DNA of 64,000 bases, taken from Muribaculaceae bacterium (GTDB lineage: Bacteria > Bacteroidota > Bacteroidia > Bacteroidales > Muribaculaceae). The translations under genes and the position numbers were made by a program. Each line of letters opens with the position of its first letter. Positions within the stretch are counted from its first letter, which is position 1. A model generated the notes under the pieces. The model saw nothing but the letters and a program-made list of their open reading frames with translations. It was not told where the DNA came from and did not search any database. Positions 39,923 through 49,377 of the stretch are shown in pieces. Location of the stretch: positions 675 to 64,674 of the forward strand of contig JAIDKG010000020.1 of the NCBI GenBank assembly GCA_029051525.1. The letters run 5' to 3'.

Positions 39923-40945
39923 ATGAAATTAAGACTCAATACCCTGAAGACTGCCGTGGCACTGCTGTCGTCGCTGCCGGTATTGATGTTATCGGGTTGC
40001 GGCCTGATACATGATCCGGATAGTGAAGGTTGCGACCCTGTCTACCGGGTGGGTTTTCTCTATGACCGCAACATGAAATTCGCCGATGCCTTCCCCGTAG
40101 AGGTGGAGGAGGTGACACTGCATGTCATCGACGGCGACGGGCAGGTGGTATGGAGCGGCACCGACAAGGGTGCGCAGCTTGCTGAGAAAGGATATATGAT
40201 GAATGTGCCGGTGCGTCCGGGCACCTACACACTTGTGGCATGGTGCTCCTCGGCAGCCCCCGAGACATTCGAGGCCGGCTACGACGGCACTCTGACCGGC
40301 CTTAAGGTAGACTTCGGCACCGAACTGCGTGAAGACGGCACCGAACATATATTCCGCAAGCTCGACCGCCTGTATCACGGATACGAGACGGAAGTGGAAT
40401 TTCCCGACACCGAAGGGGGAGAATACCACTATACGGTGCCACTCACCAAAGATACGAATCACTTTGTGGTAACCCTTCAGCAGCTTTCCGGCGAGCCGAT
40501 CGACAAAGACCTGGTAGAGTTTGAGATTACCGACGACAACGCCCATCTGGCATCCGACAACAGTCCGATCAAAGGGCGTCAGCTCACCTATCATCAATGG
40601 CATTCGGCCACGGTAGATGCGAATCTTTCTACGAGGGTAGAGGCTAATTCCAGATTTGCCGGTGTAGTGGCCGAACTGACCACCTCGCGGCTCATGACCG
40701 ACAGCAATGCATCGTTGAGGGTATATCGCAGCGACAACGGCACTACAATCGCATCCATACGCCTGATCGATGCTCTGCTGCTTGTGATGGGACTTGAAAA
40801 CAGTCGCCGACTCACACCGCAGCAATATCTCGACTATAAGGATGAGTATAATCTGACCTTCTTCCTCGACGAGAACCACCGTTGGCTTGACGGCCTCCTT
40901 CAGATTGAAAGCTGGAGAGTGGTCTATGGCGATCAGGCAGTGTGA
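39923..40945 (+). CDS. FimB/Mfa2 family fimbrial subunit
   Basis: Lipobox VLMLSGC; Mfa2-like YRVGFLYDRNMKFADAFPVEVEEVTLHVIDGDGQVVW. Confidence 0.87.
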   Translation: MKLRLNTLKTAVALLSSLPVLMLSGCGLIHDPDSEGCDPVYRVGFLYDRNMKFADAFPVEVEEVTLHVIDGDGQVVWSGTDKGAQLAEKGYMMNVPVRPGTYTLVAWCSSAAPETFEAGYDGTLTGLKVDFGTELREDGTEHIFRKLDRLYHGYETEVEFPDTEGGEYHYTVPLTKDTNHFVVTLQQLSGEPIDKDLVEFEITDDNAHLASDNSPIKGRQLTYHQWHSATVDANLSTRVEANSRFAGVVAELTTSRLMTDSNASLRVYRSDNGTTIASIRLIDALLLVMGLENSRRLTPQQYLDYKDEYNLTFFLDENHRWLDGLLQIESWRVVYGDQAV

Positions 40946-41010
40946 TGACATGGCATCCTCCCGTGAAATTGCGGGATGTGCTTACTTACTACATATAAGA
41001 CTTTCAAAGA

Positions 41011-42744
41011 ATGTGGCATATACGGTTGTTGAGAATAATGGCCGCCCTGATATTATCAATATCGGGGAGTGTGGCATTGCAGTCGTGTGGCGAAGAACGA
41101 GGGATACCCGACAATCCGGATAATCCCGACTATAATCCACCGGAATCACCGGTGATGCGCATAAGCATGCGTGTGCCTGATTTCCGGAGCTCATCGCTGG
41201 CATATGAGGCCGGATCCGGATATGAGAATTATGTAGATGTAGAGAATGGAGATTACCGCATATATATCTTCGATTCATCCGACCTGCTGATAACCGAATT
41301 CCGACCGCTCTATGTCGAGGCAGCCGGCGAACCCGGTTATCGCGATTATACCCTTACCGGCCATATGCTGGCCGAGCTTTCGGGCTATACGGAATTCAAG
41401 ATAGTGGTATTGGCCAACTGGGGAAGTTATATCAATACATATACAAATGGTGTCACCACTATTTCCGACATCTGCAATGACACGCGGTCGGTGTTCAGCC
41501 GCTCATCGCTTTCTGAAAGTCAGGCCACAAGCGGGGGGTATATACCATTCTATGGAGTGCGCCGATACAGCAGCGTGAAGTATTCCCCCGTCACAGGCGA
41601 TCTGAATCTCACCGACCCGGTGACGCTGATAAGGGGGGTGGCAAAGATCGTGCTGGAGTTTAATGCCGATGAATCAGACGATACGGAGATTTCCGGAGTT
41701 GAACTCATCGGATATAACGAGCGGGGATATTGTGCCCCGGAGGGGGTGGCGTCGCAGGATGATTACAGAGAGACCGACAGCTGGAAGCAGGTTGTGATGC
41801 AGGCTATCCATCTCCCCGAAGGGGAGAATGAATCGGCATCGCAGGGGCGACGGCTCCCATTCCGGCAGATAGCCCCCGCCGAAGGCGACGACAAGAAGAG
41901 ATGGGAACTATATGTGCCGGAATTTCGCAACATCGAAACCGACGGCAGCGCATATCCCGAAGAGAAAAGGGCGCGGATACATTTCAAATTCTCCGGCCGC
42001 ACGTCAGGCTCTCAATATGTGGATTTTCAGTTCTATTCCGATCCCGGAGCCATGTCCGACATGAAGAAGGGTGACTACTTCAACATAAAGCGTAATTACT
42101 GTTATCACTTCTCCATCTATCGGTCGGGCGACCGTATGAATGCCGAGGTGGATGTCATACCCTACATCGGCATTGACCTTGATGCCGAGTTCGGACTGGA
42201 GCGCGATGAAGAGAGCGGAATGCTGATAGTCAATAAATATGCTCCCGACATCTATTACTATGATGATGAGAGACTGCGTTACTATGACTCTGACGGGAAT
42301 GAGATGGCCCATAGGGTAAGGCGTGATTCCGAGGGGATATACCATGTATATGACCTGCGCACACGGCGTTTCCGCTATGCCTACGATTCTGCCGCCGGGG
42401 CATATTATGTGGATGAGGCTCACACGGTGCCGCTCACATCGCCCGAACAGCTCACATTCCCTCAGACCCCGACCGGATTACTCATCATCCGCACCAATGA
42501 TTACGGAGAGTCGCTCTATTTCTGGGATAAGGAGCGCAAAGTATGTCTTGACGAGAACGGATCGGTAGTGCCTATCCCCTGTCTGGCCTATCAGAAATGG
42601 CCTGACGACAAAAGCTATATAGTGATCGACTATACCGATGTGGGGCGATACAGGATTGTGTATAATCCATCGGCCGACAGATACTTTATGATAGAAGATG
42701 ATGGCAACCTGAAGGAAATGCAGGCATTTCCGCCAAAAAACTAA
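41011..42744 (+). CDS. Fimbrial accessory/minor subunit lipoprotein (Mfa-like) with C-terminal Tyr/Asp-rich extension
   Basis: Lipobox VALQSC; YRIYIFDSSDLLITEFRP; operonic position. Confidence 0.7.
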   Translation: MWHIRLLRIMAALILSISGSVALQSCGEERGIPDNPDNPDYNPPESPVMRISMRVPDFRSSSLAYEAGSGYENYVDVENGDYRIYIFDSSDLLITEFRPLYVEAAGEPGYRDYTLTGHMLAELSGYTEFKIVVLANWGSYINTYTNGVTTISDICNDTRSVFSRSSLSESQATSGGYIPFYGVRRYSSVKYSPVTGDLNLTDPVTLIRGVAKIVLEFNADESDDTEISGVELIGYNERGYCAPEGVASQDDYRETDSWKQVVMQAIHLPEGENESASQGRRLPFRQIAPAEGDDKKRWELYVPEFRNIETDGSAYPEEKRARIHFKFSGRTSGSQYVDFQFYSDPGAMSDMKKGDYFNIKRNYCYHFSIYRSGDRMNAEVDVIPYIGIDLDAEFGLERDEESGMLIVNKYAPDIYYYDDERLRYYDSDGNEMAHRVRRDSEGIYHVYDLRTRRFRYAYDSAAGAYYVDEAHTVPLTSPEQLTFPQTPTGLLIIRTNDYGESLYFWDKERKVCLDENGSVVPIPCLAYQKWPDDKSYIVIDYTDVGRYRIVYNPSADRYFMIEDDGNLKEMQAFPPKN

Positions 42745-42747
42745 ACT

Positions 42748-45700
42748 ATGAGAGGATTGAGGAAAAGTATATTCATCCGCGGCCTGTTGCTGACGGCACT
42801 CCTGCTTGTGTGTGCCATCGGGGTGACGTCATGTCGCGATGAACTGTTGATGGAGAGTGTGCCCGACGGATCGACCCGTGTGGAGGCGGAGGTAAGGTTT
42901 ATGCCTCTTGTCGTAGCGAATCTGGAGGGTGCCGGCACGAGGTCGGGCGGTATGGTGTTTGATGGAGAGGCCGGCGTGGGTGCCGGCGAGGGAACCTCCG
43001 CGCCGACAGGCACCGCAATGGATGGTGTGAGTCATCTCACGGTGCTCTTCTACGACGGAGCCGGCAGGCTGTCGGAAAAAAGAGAGCCGGTGGAGGTTGA
43101 CCTTGAAGAGTCGGCTCCGGTGCTTGAGGAGCGCGAGAATGGAGAATCCACATACTGTGTGCGCTTCAAGGTTGATGTGCCCTACGGCGACTACAAGATA
43201 TTCGCCGTGGCGAATATGCCCGATCTGCTGACCGAGCATAAGGACGACATCCGGACCATCGACGGGCTGCGGAGCATACGTCTCGGCGGCACGGCCGGAG
43301 GCGGCAACGCCATGCTGGGAATGTTTACCACCGATGCTTCCGAAACGCGCGGCATGAATTTCGAGACCGACATCATAGCCTCCGTGCGCCCCTCCACCAC
43401 GCTGCTCCACTCATGGATGCGCCGCTCAGTGTCGAAACTGACAATAGATTTCGATGGGAGCGCGCTCAACGACAATGTGTATATCTTCATTAAAGAGGCC
43501 CGCCTCTATGATGTGGCCTCCGGCTGCTGCCTGGGTCGCTACAGCTGTGTGGGGAATCCCCCGCAGGGGTCGACAGTCACCGGAGGGTTTGATATGGCGG
43601 CTTCCGGCCACAAACTCGTGTATGGCGCCGGCGATGATTATCACGCATGGCCCGTGGTGGTGAAGAATGGGACTCTTGATTCATATGAGTCGGGAGGCAA
43701 GCGCTATGGATTGCATGACGAAGCGGCCTACTGTCTGCCATTCTATGAGAATATGCAGGGCACCGGAGCCATGAAATATCAGGATACCGACAACGACGGA
43801 AGAGTGGATTTCCCCGATGCCGGTGAATATGAGACCGACGCCGAGGGGAATCGCAAATGGCTCCATGACGAGGCTAAAGACTCCCGCCCCAACGGCACCT
43901 ATGTGGAAGTGACCGGATATTACCGCTCGGAGAGTCTGGGCTATGTGTCGGAAGGACCGATACGCTACCGCTTCATGCTCGGCAAGAATATAGCCGACAA
44001 CTATGACTGCGAGCGAAACCATCACTATAAGCTGACACTCGGCTTCAAGGGTAACGGCAACGATGCCGACTGGCATATAGAATATAAGGATGAAGTGGGT
44101 ATCTATCTGCCCAATCCGCTCTATATATCATATCTTTACAATCATCAGATGAAACTTCCGGTGAGAATCAACACCGGAGGTGCGAAAGTGAAGAAACTGC
44201 GTGTAAAGATATTGTCGAACAACTGGGCTCCCGACGTGCCCGATTATGCCCAGCATCCCTTCGACTATTACCGGGCAGTCGATGTGAACAACGGATTCGG
44301 CACGAAGGCTCCTTACAACGGATTCCTGACATTGCTGAGAGTGAGCCAGACCACCGTCAACGGTCCCGGCGGCGACGGCGATTTCACATACAACAAGACT
44401 TACTATGAGACCACCGTGACATGTGCCGACGGATATACAGCCAACCGAGGAGAGCGCGAATATTCCGTCGAGCCCGGCGATCACGAAGATAATGACTACG
44501 GATCATACACCATAAAGCGAAGCCGCAATATAATAGAGGCGGTCATACCCCTCTACACGCGAGCCAAGCAGCTTGTGCCCCGCACCGGATATACCGGCAA
44601 CAACCCCTATGAGAACTATCAGCGCCGGGCAGTGGTGGAGGTGACGGCCATACTTGACGATGGTAAAGACACCGAGATGCCGGGCGCCACCACCGAGATC
44701 TATCAGGTGCGCCGCGTGGTGAATCCCAAGGGGATATTCCGTCATCATAACAATGCCACACCGTTTGATGTCACGCTGATGGAGCTGCATGGAGAATACT
44801 CCACAGAATTTGTGGAGCTGGAATCGCATGGCTCCTGGCGAGCCTATGTCATAGCCGGCGACGCTAATTTCATCAATCTCGATGGAAAGAATATGGTGGA
44901 GGGCGACACCAAAGACAAAGTTAGTTTCCGGGTCAACTTCAACGGCACCTGCGCCGCGACGCAATCGCGATTCGCTATAATACGTGTGGAATATCACAAC
45001 TACAACTGTGTGCATCTGATATTCGTGCGTCAGGGAGATGCACCGGTGTCGATGTATTCCGGTTCGCCATTGTGGCACACCTATAATATGCTCACCAAGG
45101 GCAGCGAGGTGGCCGAGCCGGTAGATGAGGGTTCGCTGTTCCGCTTCGGCAACTGGGATATGCCCATCGATGCCAGCCAGAACAATTATCCCGGCAAGGC
45201 ACATTGGGTCAATATCAGTCCGGAGGACTTCGTAAAGCAGGGGCCCTTCAGAATAGCCGGACGTCCCGATCTGGGCTCTGTGGAATGGGATAACATCACC
45301 AGTCAGTCGTCGCAAGGAAGTTTCAGCGACATCACCTTGAATGGAGAAAACGTAGAGGTGGCCCAGGTGGCCGACTACCGTAAGCTCAGAGAGAATACGG
45401 AGCAGGGCTACGGAGTGCTCTACGGAGATGCTGCCGTAAAGGTGCAGAAGGATATCAACAAGGTATACGGCTATCAGCGTGATGCCAACGGTAATGTAGA
45501 CCCCGAATGCGGAATGCGCGGATGTTTCGTATATATAGGCTATCGGCAGGGCAATGTTACGGTGCCCCGGGCGGAGCATATATTTTTCCCGATAGGAGCC
45601 TCAGGCTATGGGCGCCGCAAGGAATACGGAGTGCATCAGTTTGGTGAATCCGAATTGCAGAAAGGTATGCTGCGCTATGCCTCGGGCCGCACAAACCGGT

Positions 45701-45933
45701 ATTATTTTGAGAATGGACCGCTTTTCTATGACCTTTTCAAACGTCCGGGTGCGGTGTATTGGACTAAGTTTCGCGATAGCGAGGACGACCCGCGCTATTT
45801 CTATCTTGCCCTCGACATCAATTACTTCACCTTCGACTTCACCACCTTGCCGCAAGGCAATCTATTCGGCAATAAAAGTCTGGAGGCTGGCAATTCCGAT
45901 GCCTGCTTCGTGAGATGCGTCACCCGTAAGTGA
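42748..45933 (+). CDS. Large fimbrial tip/adhesin-like lipoprotein (DUF4906-like)
   Basis: 1061 aa, lipobox IGVTSC, N-terminal fimbrillin-like VSHLTVLFYDGAGRLSEKREPVEV; last gene of the operon. Confidence 0.72.
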   Translation: MRGLRKSIFIRGLLLTALLLVCAIGVTSCRDELLMESVPDGSTRVEAEVRFMPLVVANLEGAGTRSGGMVFDGEAGVGAGEGTSAPTGTAMDGVSHLTVLFYDGAGRLSEKREPVEVDLEESAPVLEERENGESTYCVRFKVDVPYGDYKIFAVANMPDLLTEHKDDIRTIDGLRSIRLGGTAGGGNAMLGMFTTDASETRGMNFETDIIASVRPSTTLLHSWMRRSVSKLTIDFDGSALNDNVYIFIKEARLYDVASGCCLGRYSCVGNPPQGSTVTGGFDMAASGHKLVYGAGDDYHAWPVVVKNGTLDSYESGGKRYGLHDEAAYCLPFYENMQGTGAMKYQDTDNDGRVDFPDAGEYETDAEGNRKWLHDEAKDSRPNGTYVEVTGYYRSESLGYVSEGPIRYRFMLGKNIADNYDCERNHHYKLTLGFKGNGNDADWHIEYKDEVGIYLPNPLYISYLYNHQMKLPVRINTGGAKVKKLRVKILSNNWAPDVPDYAQHPFDYYRAVDVNNGFGTKAPYNGFLTLLRVSQTTVNGPGGDGDFTYNKTYYETTVTCADGYTANRGEREYSVEPGDHEDNDYGSYTIKRSRNIIEAVIPLYTRAKQLVPRTGYTGNNPYENYQRRAVVEVTAILDDGKDTEMPGATTEIYQVRRVVNPKGIFRHHNNATPFDVTLMELHGEYSTEFVELESHGSWRAYVIAGDANFINLDGKNMVEGDTKDKVSFRVNFNGTCAATQSRFAIIRVEYHNYNCVHLIFVRQGDAPVSMYSGSPLWHTYNMLTKGSEVAEPVDEGSLFRFGNWDMPIDASQNNYPGKAHWVNISPEDFVKQGPFRIAGRPDLGSVEWDNITSQSSQGSFSDITLNGENVEVAQVADYRKLRENTEQGYGVLYGDAAVKVQKDINKVYGYQRDANGNVDPECGMRGCFVYIGYRQGNVTVPRAEHIFFPIGASGYGRRKEYGVHQFGESELQKGMLRYASGRTNRYYFENGPLFYDLFKRPGAVYWTKFRDSEDDPRYFYLALDINYFTFDFTTLPQGNLFGNKSLEAGNSDACFVRCVTRK

Positions 45934-45957
45934 CGCTAAGAGCGACCTACAGAATCA

Positions 45958-45993
45958 AGCCCCTTCCCTGCATCAAGTCGCGGGGAAGGGGCT
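45958..45993 (+). terminator. Terminator of fimbrial operon
   Basis: agccccttccc ... gggaaggggct 11-bp stem just after the last stop codon. Confidence 0.75.
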
Positions 45994-46019
45994 GATTCGC
46001 TTGACTCTACATGGGGCGA

Positions 46020-46051
46020 TTTGCTCACTAACGAAATTTTTAGTATATTTG
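46020..46051 (+). promoter_or_regulatory. Promoter of que operon
   Basis: TTTG-N20-TATATTTG. Confidence 0.65.
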
Positions 46052-46174
46052 CAGATTGATGAGTCTGACAGGAGGATTGTCGATATATATCCCGGCAATA
46101 ATTTGGACAGCTACGGAAGTGTGGCCTGTACAGTCAATCTCACCAACCCCAAATAATAGCACTACACCATAACA

Positions 46175-46657
46175 ATGCGCCAAGACGAAGAACTGAAAGA
46201 TCTCTCATTGCTCGGCAATCAGCAGGTGAAATATCCCACCGACTATGACCCGGCACTGCTTGAGACCTTCGATAATAAGCATCCCGAGAATGAATATGTG
46301 GTGACTTTCGATTGCCCCGAGTTTACCACACTCTGTCCGAAGACCGGTCAGCCCGACTTCGGCCATATCTACATATCCTATATTCCGCGCGAGCGGATGG
46401 TGGAGAGCAAGAGTCTGAAGCTCTATCTCTTCTCATTCCGCAATCATGGAGATTTCCATGAGGACTGCGTGAATATCATAATGAAAGACCTTATCAAGCT
46501 CATGGATCCGCGCTATATCGAGGTGCGCGGCCTCTTCATGCCCCGAGGCGGCATAAGCATCTTCCCCTTCGCCAATCATGGCGATTCCGAGCATAAAGAG
46601 CTTGAGAAAGCGCGCCGCATGGCGGCCTTCACCGAGCATATCGGCGCACATGCCTGA
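46175..46657 (+). CDS. queF: NADPH-dependent 7-cyano-7-deazaguanine reductase
   Basis: [56 protein letters not shown]. Confidence 0.97.
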   Translation: MRQDEELKDLSLLGNQQVKYPTDYDPALLETFDNKHPENEYVVTFDCPEFTTLCPKTGQPDFGHIYISYIPRERMVESKSLKLYLFSFRNHGDFHEDCVNIIMKDLIKLMDPRYIEVRGLFMPRGGISIFPFANHGDSEHKELEKARRMAAFTEHIGAHA

Positions 46658-46679
46658 ATCTTAATCACTCACTCCAATC

Positions 46680-47342
46680 ATGCAAAGCAATAAAAAAGAC
46701 TCACTGCTCGTGCTATCGGGTGGTATGGATTCCACCACGATGCTCCACGAATACCGCGACCGCATCGCCTTGGCGGTGACCTTCGACTATGGATCCAACC
46801 ATAACGCACGCGAGATAGAGTGTGCCAAAGAGAACTGCCGGCTGCTCGGTGTGGAGCATCTGGTGATACCGCTCTCCTTTATGGGGCAATACTTCAAAAG
46901 TTCGTTGCTTGAGGGTGCCGATGCCATCCCGGAGGGACATTATGCCGACGACAATATGCGCAGCACCGTGGTGCCCTTCCGCAACGGTATCATGCTCTCA
47001 GTGGCGGCCGGACTGGCCGAGAGCCGCGGACTGCAATATGTGATGCTCGCCAATCATGGAGGCGACCATACCATCTATCCCGACTGTCGGCCCGACTTCG
47101 TGACGGCCATGTCGGAAGCCATCCGCCTGGGCACCTTCGAGGGGCTTACGATCATCGCCCCCTATACCAATATCACCAAGGGTGAGATAGCGCGTCATGG
47201 CAAAGAGTTGGGTATGGACTATGCTCTCACATATAGCTGCTACAAGGGTGGCGAGCTGCATTGCGGCCGTTGCGGCACCTGTGTGGAGCGCCGCGAAGCG
47301 CTGGCCGAGGCCGGCATAGCCGACCCTACCCGCTATGAGTGA
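46680..47342 (+). CDS. queC: 7-cyano-7-deazaguanine synthase
   Basis: LVLSGGMDSTTMLHEY; TYSCYKGGELHCGRCGTCVERREA. Confidence 0.97.
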   Translation: MQSNKKDSLLVLSGGMDSTTMLHEYRDRIALAVTFDYGSNHNAREIECAKENCRLLGVEHLVIPLSFMGQYFKSSLLEGADAIPEGHYADDNMRSTVVPFRNGIMLSVAAGLAESRGLQYVMLANHGGDHTIYPDCRPDFVTAMSEAIRLGTFEGLTIIAPYTNITKGEIARHGKELGMDYALTYSCYKGGELHCGRCGTCVERREALAEAGIADPTRYE

Positions 47343-47347
47343 GCCTG

Positions 47348-47410
47348 CCTCTTAAGTTCCTCTTAAGTATCCTCTTAAGTACTCTATTAAGATTAAGAGA
47401 TCTCTTAGAA
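47348..47410. repeat. Intercistronic short repeats with CTTAAG palindromes and AAGAGATCTCTT
   Basis: CCTCTTAAG at 47348, 47359, 47371 followed by CTATTAAGATTAAGAGATCTCTTAG. Confidence 0.85.
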
Positions 47411-47429
47411 ATCCCCGAATTACCGGAAA

Positions 47430-47762
47430 ATGTACTACGTAAAGAAACGCCTTGAAATATCGGCCGCCCATCGGCTCGACCTCTCTTATGAGAGCAAATG
47501 CTCCTGCCTGCATGGCCATAACTGGATAATTACTGTGGAATGCAAGTCGAGCGAGCTGAATGCCGATGGAATGGTCACCGATTTCACACATGTGAAGCGC
47601 CGTGTGTCGGACCTTTTTGACCATGCGGTGCTCAATGATGTGCTCCCTTTCAATCCCACGGCCGAGAATATAGCCCGCTGGGTGGTGGAGAATGTGGATA
47701 ATGCCTATCGCTGTGAGGTGCAGGAGAGTGAGGGGAATATAGCCATCTATGAAAAAGACTGA
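47430..47762 (+). CDS. queD: 6-carboxytetrahydropterin synthase
   Basis: ISAAHRLDLSYESKCSCLHGHNWIITVEC; MVTDFTHVKRRV. Confidence 0.94.
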   Translation: MYYVKKRLEISAAHRLDLSYESKCSCLHGHNWIITVECKSSELNADGMVTDFTHVKRRVSDLFDHAVLNDVLPFNPTAENIARWVVENVDNAYRCEVQESEGNIAIYEKD

Positions 47763-47765
47763 TCT

Positions 47766-48365
47766 GTGATGGCATACCGTATCAACGAGATATTCTATTC
47801 CCTGCAGGGGGAGGGTTATCATGCCGGGTCAGCGGCTACCTTCGTGCGTTTCTCCGGCTGCAACCTTCGTTGCCCCTTCTGCGACACTCGTCATGAAGAG
47901 GGGGTGATGATGGAGACTGAGGAGATTCTGGCCCGTGTGAGATGTAATCCATCTCCGCTGGTGGTAATCACCGGAGGTGAGCCTTCGCTGCATCTTGATT
48001 CGGCTCTTGTGGATGCTCTGCATGAGGCCGGCAAGTATATCGCGGTTGAGACCAACGGCACCCGTCTGCTCCCCGAGGGGGTGGACTGGGTGACGCTTTC
48101 TCCCAAGGCCGGAATGGCCGAGGGTGGGGAGAGGATAGTAATACCGCGAGCTGATGAAATCAAGGTGGTGAATGTGGGGCAGCCGCTTGCGCCATATTTC
48201 GATATGGCGCAGCGTGATGAGGCCACGCGGATGTATCTACAGCCCTGCTATGTGGATGATGCGGCGACCTACCGCAGTCATGTGGCCGACACGGTGGAGA
48301 AGGTGAAGCGAGATCCGCGCTGGATACTCTCGGCCCAGCTACACCGCTATCTCCATATCGACTGA
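47766..48365 (+). CDS. queE: 7-carboxy-7-deazaguanine synthase (radical SAM)
   Basis: INEIFYSLQGEGYHAGSAATFVRFSGCNLRCPFCDTRHEEG. Confidence 0.95.
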   Translation: MMAYRINEIFYSLQGEGYHAGSAATFVRFSGCNLRCPFCDTRHEEGVMMETEEILARVRCNPSPLVVITGGEPSLHLDSALVDALHEAGKYIAVETNGTRLLPEGVDWVTLSPKAGMAEGGERIVIPRADEIKVVNVGQPLAPYFDMAQRDEATRMYLQPCYVDDAATYRSHVADTVEKVKRDPRWILSAQLHRYLHID

Positions 48366-48435
48366 CCTGAATACTCGGCGAATAGTGCAGTCGCTCCGCG
48401 ATTGGCATCCCCCCCCCGGCAGCAGCATAGCAAAA

Positions 48436-48485
48436 AGCAATTAGGAGATAGACACTCATCATTGAGTGTCTATCTCCTAATTGCT
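48436..48485. terminator. 23-bp perfect hairpin between convergent queE and zinc-ribbon gene
   Basis: agcaattaggagatagacactca-tcat-tgagtgtctatctcctaattgct. Confidence 0.8.
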
Positions 48486-48503
48486 GTATTGGGAGTGATG
48501 GAA

Positions 48504-49325
48504 TCAGTCTTTCGAGGCAGTGCGGCGTACAGGACGCTTGGTCTTGGGAGCTGCCTCCTCCACCTGCTCGTCGATACCCACGAGAGCACCGTCGATCATG
48601 ATTCGGCCGCAGTATTCACACACGATTACTTTCTTGTGCATCTTGATTTCGAGCTGACGCTGAGGCGGAATCTTGTTGAAGCAACCGCCGCATGCCTTAC
48701 GCTGCACAGTCACGATGCCCAGACCATTGCGGGCATTGCTGCGGATGCGCTTGAAGGCTGCCAGAGTGTAGGGGTCGACATCTGCCTCCAGTTCCTTGGC
48801 GCGCACACGGAGGTTCTCCTCCTCCTGGCGAGTCTCGCTCACGATCTCATCGAGCTCGCGCTTCTTCTCCTCGAGGCTCTGCTCCTGATTGGCCAGGTCG
48901 GTGCGGGCCTTGGCAATCTCCTCCTCCTTGGAGTTGATTTTTGCGAGGGCCTCGCGGATATTCTTCTCGGCGAGTTCGATTTCAAGATTCTCAAACTCCT
49001 TCTCCTTCTCGAGGAATGCGAACTCGCGGTTGTTGCGCACGTTGTCGATCTGAGTGTCGTAGCGTGCGATTTTCACGCGTCGCTCCTCGATATCCTTCTT
49101 CTTGGTGGCGATTACCTCGCGGAGCTCGGCGATTTCGTCGGTATGTTTCTGGATTCGTGTCTGATAGCGGATTATCTCATCCTCGAGGTCTTTCACCTCA
49201 TTGGGGAGCTCGCCGCGCAAGAAGCGGATGCGGTCGATTTCCGAGAGGATCGTCTGCAACTGATAGAGAGCCTTGAGGCGCTCCTCTACGCTGCGGTCTT
49301 TGTCAGATTTCTTTTCAGATGCCAT
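48504..49325 (-). CDS. C4-type zinc ribbon / coiled-coil protein
   Basis: Long coiled coil plus CGGCFNKIPPQRQLEIKMHKKVIVCEYCGRIM. Confidence 0.88.
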   Translation of the reverse strand: MASEKKSDKDRSVEERLKALYQLQTILSEIDRIRFLRGELPNEVKDLEDEIIRYQTRIQKHTDEIAELREVIATKKKDIEERRVKIARYDTQIDNVRNNREFAFLEKEKEFENLEIELAEKNIREALAKINSKEEEIAKARTDLANQEQSLEEKKRELDEIVSETRQEEENLRVRAKELEADVDPYTLAAFKRIRSNARNGLGIVTVQRKACGGCFNKIPPQRQLEIKMHKKVIVCEYCGRIMIDGALVGIDEQVEEAAPKTKRPVRRTASKD

Positions 49326-49377
49326 ATTATGTAATGTAATAGATTTTCAAATTTGGGTTTGGGTTGAGCCGCGCATC

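Noticed and set aside
44503-45579. 358-aa minus-strand ORF
   Set aside because: Antisense shadow of the fimbrial tip-like gene
48402-49334. 310-aa plus-strand ORF
   Set aside because: Antisense shadow of the zinc-ribbon coiled-coil gene; Leu-rich composition derives from Glu/Lys-rich codons on the other strand
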